Source of the DNA: Pristionchus mayeri
Taxonomy: Eukaryota > Nematoda > Chromadorea > Rhabditida > Neodiplogasteridae
Length of the DNA: 64,000 bases
Direction: 5' to 3'
Assembly: GCA_036245805.1 (NCBI GenBank)
Contig: BTRK01000006.1
Location: 29,020,901-29,084,900, forward strand
Below the pieces are notes generated by a model. The model was not told the DNA's origin. It was given only the letters and a program-made list of their open reading frames with translations, and made no database searches. Of this stretch, positions 58,299-64,000 are shown one piece after another (positions within the stretch are counted from its first letter, which is position 1; each line of letters opens with the position of its first letter). The translations under genes and the position numbers were made by a program.

Positions 58299-60896
58299 TT
58301 ATCAATTCATAGAACCGAACTCGAAGCGCGAGAAGACTAATGAGCAACGATGATATGAAATATAAAATATGATGAGATAATGAGACGGGGAGTACGATGA
58401 GCGGGAGGTGACAAAAAGGAAGGACGAATTAATGCGCGCCAAACGAGAGGAGGGGGAGGGAATGGACGCCTGAAACGAAGAGAGATGAAGAGCGTGAGAG
58501 AGAAGGGATTGGAGAAGAAATGGGAAGTGAACACGGAGGGAGGGAGGAGAGAGCGGGATAGGATGGAGGAATGAGCGGGGAGGGGGGAGGGAGGAGGGAG
58601 ATCAGAGGGTCAGCGTACGGAAGGGGACAGGGAGGGAAGGTGGAAGGAGGGAAGAGGGCGAGAGGGAGTGAGGGTAGGAGTGAGAGTGGGCAAGGGCAGA
58701 TCAGAGATGGATACTCAATCTGACAAACTAATCGATCCTAGATATATCTCCCTACTCATCCGCCCTCATACCCTCCCCTTTGCATTCTACTCTAATCATT
58801 ATCATACCACGACGGACAGAACCCAGAGTCGAGGACAAAACCAGTGGCGAAAGTCATCGTTCCGACTACTTATAAGTCGACGTTCAAACAAATCTGCACA
58901 TCATAACATACTAGGTATCTACTTGAATGTTGTCCGCCGTTCATAGTAAGAACAGAATGGATCTATCATTAGCTGTTGTATCGATTATAATTCAATGATA
59001 TTGGTGACTTCTACATTCGCCAGACGCTTCTACATTCGCCAGACCACCGGACTAAGGATGTGAATGAAAGGCGAGGAGATCGAATCATGAGGGACCTCTC
59101 TATGCATAAAGTGCATCATTGACCACCACTCACTGCAGTGTAAAAAGTGCAAAGTAAGGAGCAAGTGGTCAACGAGAGAGAGAGAGAGAGAGAGAGAGAG
59201 TAGTCAAAAAAGGAAGGGGAATTTCTATCTATCTTGATGATATGATGCTTGAGGAATGCGTGAACTAGAGTGCTTAACAAACGGAACGGTCGAACGTAGC
59301 CATCGAGAGGGAGAAAAAGAATCGAGAGAAGGGGAGTGAAGAGCGAAATCGGAAGGCCATGTGGCGACAGAGAAGGGACAGCTAGCCTCCCCCCCCCCCC
59401 CCCCCCCCCCCGCCTCATCCCCTCTTCCCGATGTAACCTCCCCCTCCCTCTCCTACACCCTACACTGCCAACTCACGGAGGGGGTAGAGGCAATACGGAG
59501 AAGAAGGGGAGATACAGCAGCCTTCTCTCTTCTCCTCTCAGAGAGAAGAAGAAAGTGTTGGATGGAGGAGAGGAGAGACTGACTGATCACTCCCAACTTA
59601 CGATCAACGGAAGAAGCAAGCTGAAGAAGAAGACAACGCCAATAGATGAGGAGAAGATAGACTTCTCCTGTCGTCCTAACCAAACAGTCTCATCATGGAT
59701 GGAAAGAAGCTAATATTAGTGTGTAATTGCAAAACTAGAGGGAAACACGAAAGCTTGCCACAATAAACCAAGACACCGCATTTATTACACAAAATATTGA
59801 AACATTCTAGTGAGCCCTATATAATTATGAAATAGTTGCATTTTTGAAATAGCGCATAGTAGGTATAGGAGTGGTAAATCCGCCGAAGAAAATGTACCCA
59901 TGTTATCTAGTAAGCGCTCGAGATGTAAAGCGAGATGTAGAGGGCACACTAGATAGAGGACGGAACAGGAGTGAGGACCGAGTATAAAGGAGTGAGAACT
60001 GCCATTTCATCCCATCTAATTGTAAGCTCATTCCAATTCATAGAAATTCTGCTCATTCCGGATGACAATTAGTCCTCACACACGCACTATCTCCAATAGT
60101 CCATCGAGACTGTCTCAGATAGATTGGAACCCGATATAAGCTCCCCGTCCAGCGCTTTCCATTAATCATATATTCTTGGCACCGAGAAAATATAGGACTA
60201 GATCCATCGCAAGGCTGAGAATGAAAATCGGAGACTACTATGTCAGCCACGGTTGTGAAGGGAAGAGAAAGGAGAGGATCAAATGGGTAGAAAAGAGTGG
60301 TGTTACGGGAAGAGAGCCCCCTCCCCCCCCCCTGCTAGACAAGACCTGAACTGGTTGGTTGGAAAGGGTGGGGGGGGGGGGGGAGAGAACACATTGAATA
60401 AATGGCCGGACTTACGCCACCATCCATCGAGCGAGTCCCTGAATTGGATGAAAGTGGAAGGGGGGGGGGTTGGAAAAGAAGCACGATTTAGGGAGGAAGG
60501 AGTGGAAAGCGAAGAAGAGCTCGTCTACAATGAATGCATCAGAGTCCTCTTCAACCCCGTTGCTCCCCTCTATTCCTCCTCCTCGTTGTACTGCACAGCT
60601 GCCATTCTCTGAAGACTGCCATCGTCTCCCTCCGCCCTCCGCCCCCCGCCCGGATCTCTCAACTAGCCTCTCACTCTCCTCAATCTGTGTATTCTCTCGG
60701 CCAACATCTCCAAGAATTTATCACACTACCTCACCTTCTTTTCACTCTCCTACTATCTTATTCTTAAAATTAGAACTTTTAGAAACGTGTTCAAAGAAGT
60801 TAAGATACAAACGGAGTTGGATTCTTATGATCTTTGGAAGCCATTTACACCATAAAGTAGAGCTTCAAGAAAGAAGACAAAAGAGACACTATTAAT
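58299..60896. other. Actin upstream region or 5' intron, GA/CT-rich
   Basis: Purine-rich on the + strand (58440-58700), with a (GA)n run at 59174-59200, a C23 run at 59389-59411, C10 at 60323-60332, G14 at 60370-60383 and G10 at 60460-60469. A TATA-like GTATAAAG on the + strand lies near 59980. No convincing exons; open frames are low-complexity. Confidence 0.5.
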
Positions 60897-61045
60897 ACTC
60901 ACCGGACGGTTGGTATTGAAAAAGAAAGCAACGAAAAGTAGCCGAAGAAGTAGAGAAAGCGAGGCTTCAAATGAAAACAGCGATGTGAATCTCCTCCCTC
61001 GGTGATCTGAATCATTTCTTCCGTCTTCCTCTCCTCATAAAAGGA
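60897..61045 (-). promoter_or_regulatory. Candidate non-coding first exon and promoter of actin
   Basis: On the minus strand a strong donor (ACCGTCCG|GTGAGTATT) ends a possible exon at 60903. A TATA-like CCTTTTATGAGG lies at about 61034-61045, roughly 130-140 bp upstream; it also loosely resembles a CArG box (the SRF site of muscle actins) but lacks the exact six-base A/T core spacing. Pure inference from layout. Confidence 0.25.
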
Positions 61046-64000
61046 AGGAAAAGGTCGAGGAAAGGAGATGATTCATTGTCGAACACCCTAACCCCCACAT
61101 AAACGATGACGAGAAATCCATTCAAGAAAGGTTGTAACCAATTCCATCCGAATATAATTGCGCCCAACTCTGTACGTTAGATACTCTCTTCGACATTTCT
61201 GGACGACAATTTCATTCAGCCGGCTTATCTTCACGAATCAAATTCACGTCTTCATGAAAATAAGGAAATGCCATATGATGGGCAATCGCACTATCAATCC
61301 ATCTGCGCTCACATCACCTTTCTGGTGTTTCTTCTGTGGGAAGGGAGGGTGTCAAATAGTCCCCTGATATCTTCTTATTCTTCTTCCTTTCCATCTTCTA
61401 TCGCTCAACCCTAGTTTCTCATTCGGATCTTACACTACAGCTAAGATGCCTCCGCGAAGATGAAGCTATGAGAAGAGATCGAAGAGAGGGAAGGGGTTAG
61501 AGGTAGCAAGAATGAAAGAGAGCGAGAGAAGCGAGAGAAGCGAGAGAAACTAAGACTAGATAATGGACTGGAGTGAGAATGAGAGATAGAGGAGAGGGGG
61601 GGGAGTGTGGACTATGTACCGATTCTTCGAAAAGTGGACTGCTAGCACAAACATATTGCATTCATCTAGATGATACCATCTATGGTAGATTCAACAACTC
61701 GTTGTGAGATCTCAGAAAAGAACAAAATATAAAAAAACTCGAGAATAAAGCCTCATAAATCGCTCCTTTGATGTTTGGGAGACACGAAGATATAGGAACC
61801 CCCCAACCCCAGTAAAAATGTTTTCTTACGTTTTGAAATTATTTGCGATGGGGTAATCGAGGAAATAGAAAAAGACTACAATCTCATTAAACTTTAATTT
61901 ACTCGAATATCAGCTTGTTTCTCTATGCTCCGCGCATCGTGGTGTAGTGCAAGGACTCCAACGGTTCAATGGGTCCTATGAGTTCAGCAAGTCAGCTATG
62001 AAAAAATTAGAACTATTTATATTTATTTTTTATCTTTATTGCATGCAATTGAGCACTTAAACTTACCCAACAAGGATGAAATCATGGTCCCAAGGCGAGA
62101 CGCATTGTGCGCGCGTCGCGTGAATAAGAGAGTATGCAAAGTGAGAGAACGTGGGGGCAACCTCGACCTGATCCTTTCTGCAGAAATTTCTGGACTTCCG
62201 CCAAGGAAATTTTTGATTTTTCGCATTTTTTAACGTATGTTTGCCTAAGAATCGAACAGATCTGATTGTTTCCGGCACCGGCCAAAAATCACAATTCCGT
62301 CTATCTTAGTGTTTTGGGGTCATCGCGGATGCTGAAAACGATCGGCATACTCATTTTTCCCCTGGAGAATTCGTTGGCTGCAGTCAGCGTCACGTTTCCT
62401 ACAAATATCTCACATTTCGACGATGCAAAATTTACGCGAATAAGGTTCCCGGGGTCGAATTTGATGGTGATGACGCCTTTCTATTTCATTTTTCATGAAT
62501 AATTAAAATTATCTTTAAAAATTCAACTTTTCGCATTGTCAAAAATAAGCTTAGAGAAACACATAGAAAGAACCGGCTTGAAAAGAGGATTCTAAATCTG
62601 TATTTACAGCCAATTTCGTACACCGGTTCGAAAGATTGAATTGAAATAATGAGCTCAGATCGGCGGTATCTATCGCGATTGGATCACATATTGTTTTATC
62701 GTTTTATGTTTGTCAATAATGAAAAAAATGTCTCAATACCCAGTTTGAGCTAGAGAAAAAATTTTTTTACAATAAATTCGATTTTCAGAAAAAGTAGTGT
62801 ACGATTGCATAATCACTACGCAAGAGGGGGAAATTTACATAAGTTCGCAATATGGACAGCACGGCAAGTTAGTGCGCGGTCTGAGCCGCAAAGCGTAAGA
62901 AATGCGCGATGAGTTCGCTGGAGTAAAACATAAAAATATTAAAATTAAGTGGTCAATTTGTTCGACGAGTGTTCACTTTTGGTTTAAAAATAATATTTGT
63001 TAATATAATCCATTCCATAAAGCACAAAGAATACTCATATTTAAAAAAAACGTACATATACGTAATTTTGCAAAAAAATTCTATTTTGACACCTCGGACT
63101 CGCCGCTCAGAAATGGTAATAACATGCCTCAGCGGCGGCACTTTTTCCCAGAACAGGGTCACGTTTGTATTTAGTATTTATTCATTTTACGGGGCCGATA
63201 ATGTGATGAAGAATATTCAATGTATTTGCTACTTAATGGAGGGTACGATTTTTGACATATATTTACGATATTTCAGTCGAAATAACGTTACAAAATTTAA
63301 ATAGAATAGGCAATTAATGACGGTTAAAATGACGAGTGAATAATGGTACAATAGGGTATGGGGATCTACTCAGGGGAACTGGTTTGATTCTCGGACTTTA
63401 CTAAAAGCCTTGCCCCTCTTGTAAAGAAACTATTGTGTCTGTAGTTGTGTACATGTCGATACCTGCATGCTTTTCGATCTATGCTTACGCGGAAGCAAGG
63501 CACTGCGCGACAAACAGCTACAGTATCATTATAACATTCCGTTCCGCCGCTATTTACCGCGTTCAACACCGTACACAAAATTGCTACGCGTTCTATTCTC
63601 ACATTATAAACCTTAAATTTGCAGTGTTTGGGATAAGAAATTAACCATACCAAAAAATAAAGATGAAAAGCCTCTATAATGTTTCTGATCCTTAAAAATA
63701 CTTCATATTTAAATTACGAATCGAAAACCTCCAACACACGCGAAGATGCAGAGCCAGCACATGTTTTGGCAAAGTTCTTACAAATTCTACCGTATTTGCT
63801 GAACCCCAAGCAAAATATTCTATTCTCGAAATGGTCTGAATCCTACAGTATCCCTAAACAATATACAGTATCATGATTTCTCCTTCTGTGAGAGCAGAAT
63901 GCGTAGTCCCTGAATGGCAATTTTTACAGGACCAATTTTTTCCCGGTGTGATGATGAAAAAATTGCCACGGGCTCGTGATATCGGTGATATCCAAGTATT
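61046..64000. other. Repeat-rich right edge, no gene seen
   Basis: Contains a copy of the CTCCGC/GATGCGG family (61880-61990), a single TTAA-ACTTACCCAACAAGG end at about 62057 with a GCGCGCGTCGCGTG interior, and a copy of the 28790-28880 family at 63880-63960. No exon or RNA gene was recognised. Confidence 0.5.

Overview
This window is nuclear DNA of a nematode. The evidence is an actin gene, a reticulon gene and a TIP41-like gene, all built from small exons with short AG-ended introns, in a background dense with MITEs, fold-back elements and monoG/C tracts. Exons of 30-340 bp, seven coding exons in actin and no operonic packing suggest a rhabditid or diplogastrid worm (Pristionchus-like). 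The genus is inference; no rRNA or species marker is present. A run of exactly 500 N (16088-16587) is an arbitrary-length scaffold gap.

Layout. 1-878: probable last exons of an unidentified + strand gene. 879-6090: intergenic, with two short fold-back MITEs. 6091-19178: reticulon gene (ret-1-like), 13 exons that stay in phase and encode about 482 aa, with a complete reticulon homology domain at the 3' end. Its introns hold a 1.6 kb fold-back, half of another one ending at an exon border, a dead RTE-type LINE split by a hAT MITE with perfect 8 bp target duplications, a satellite cut by the gap, and a 332 bp MITE. 19179-29835: gene-free repeat field, including a mariner-type element whose empty target site is present elsewhere in the window. 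29836-44857: TIP41/TIPRL-like gene (about 245 aa in the model), stretched by a 10.1 kb intron. That intron contains an antisense, broken gar-1 copy, a TTAA-flanked fold-back carrying tRNA-like sequences, and a Tc1/mariner-type fold-back into which an LTR element inserted, which in turn holds a tRNA-like fold-back. 44858-56655: nested palindromes, the largest 3.7 kb and several layers deep. 56656-58274 (minus): complete 376-aa actin. 58288-64000: GA/CT-rich upstream DNA of actin, then dispersed repeats.

The three intact genes are not functionally linked: reticulon shapes ER tubules, TIP41-like proteins regulate PP2A-family phosphatases, and actin is cytoskeletal. The unusual content is the repeat layer. 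Several unrelated fold-back elements (34.1-35.9, 39.2-40.1, 47.1-48.3, 51.2-54.3 and 54.7-55.7 kb) carry in each arm a different tRNA-like unit with a B-box-like motif, usually followed closely by an oligo-T run, like RNA polymerase III genes. Another fold-back family ends in a sequence that is itself a good 3' splice site, and one copy sits exactly at the acceptor of a reticulon exon. Coordinates were read by eye; exon joins were tested by phase only, without transcript data.
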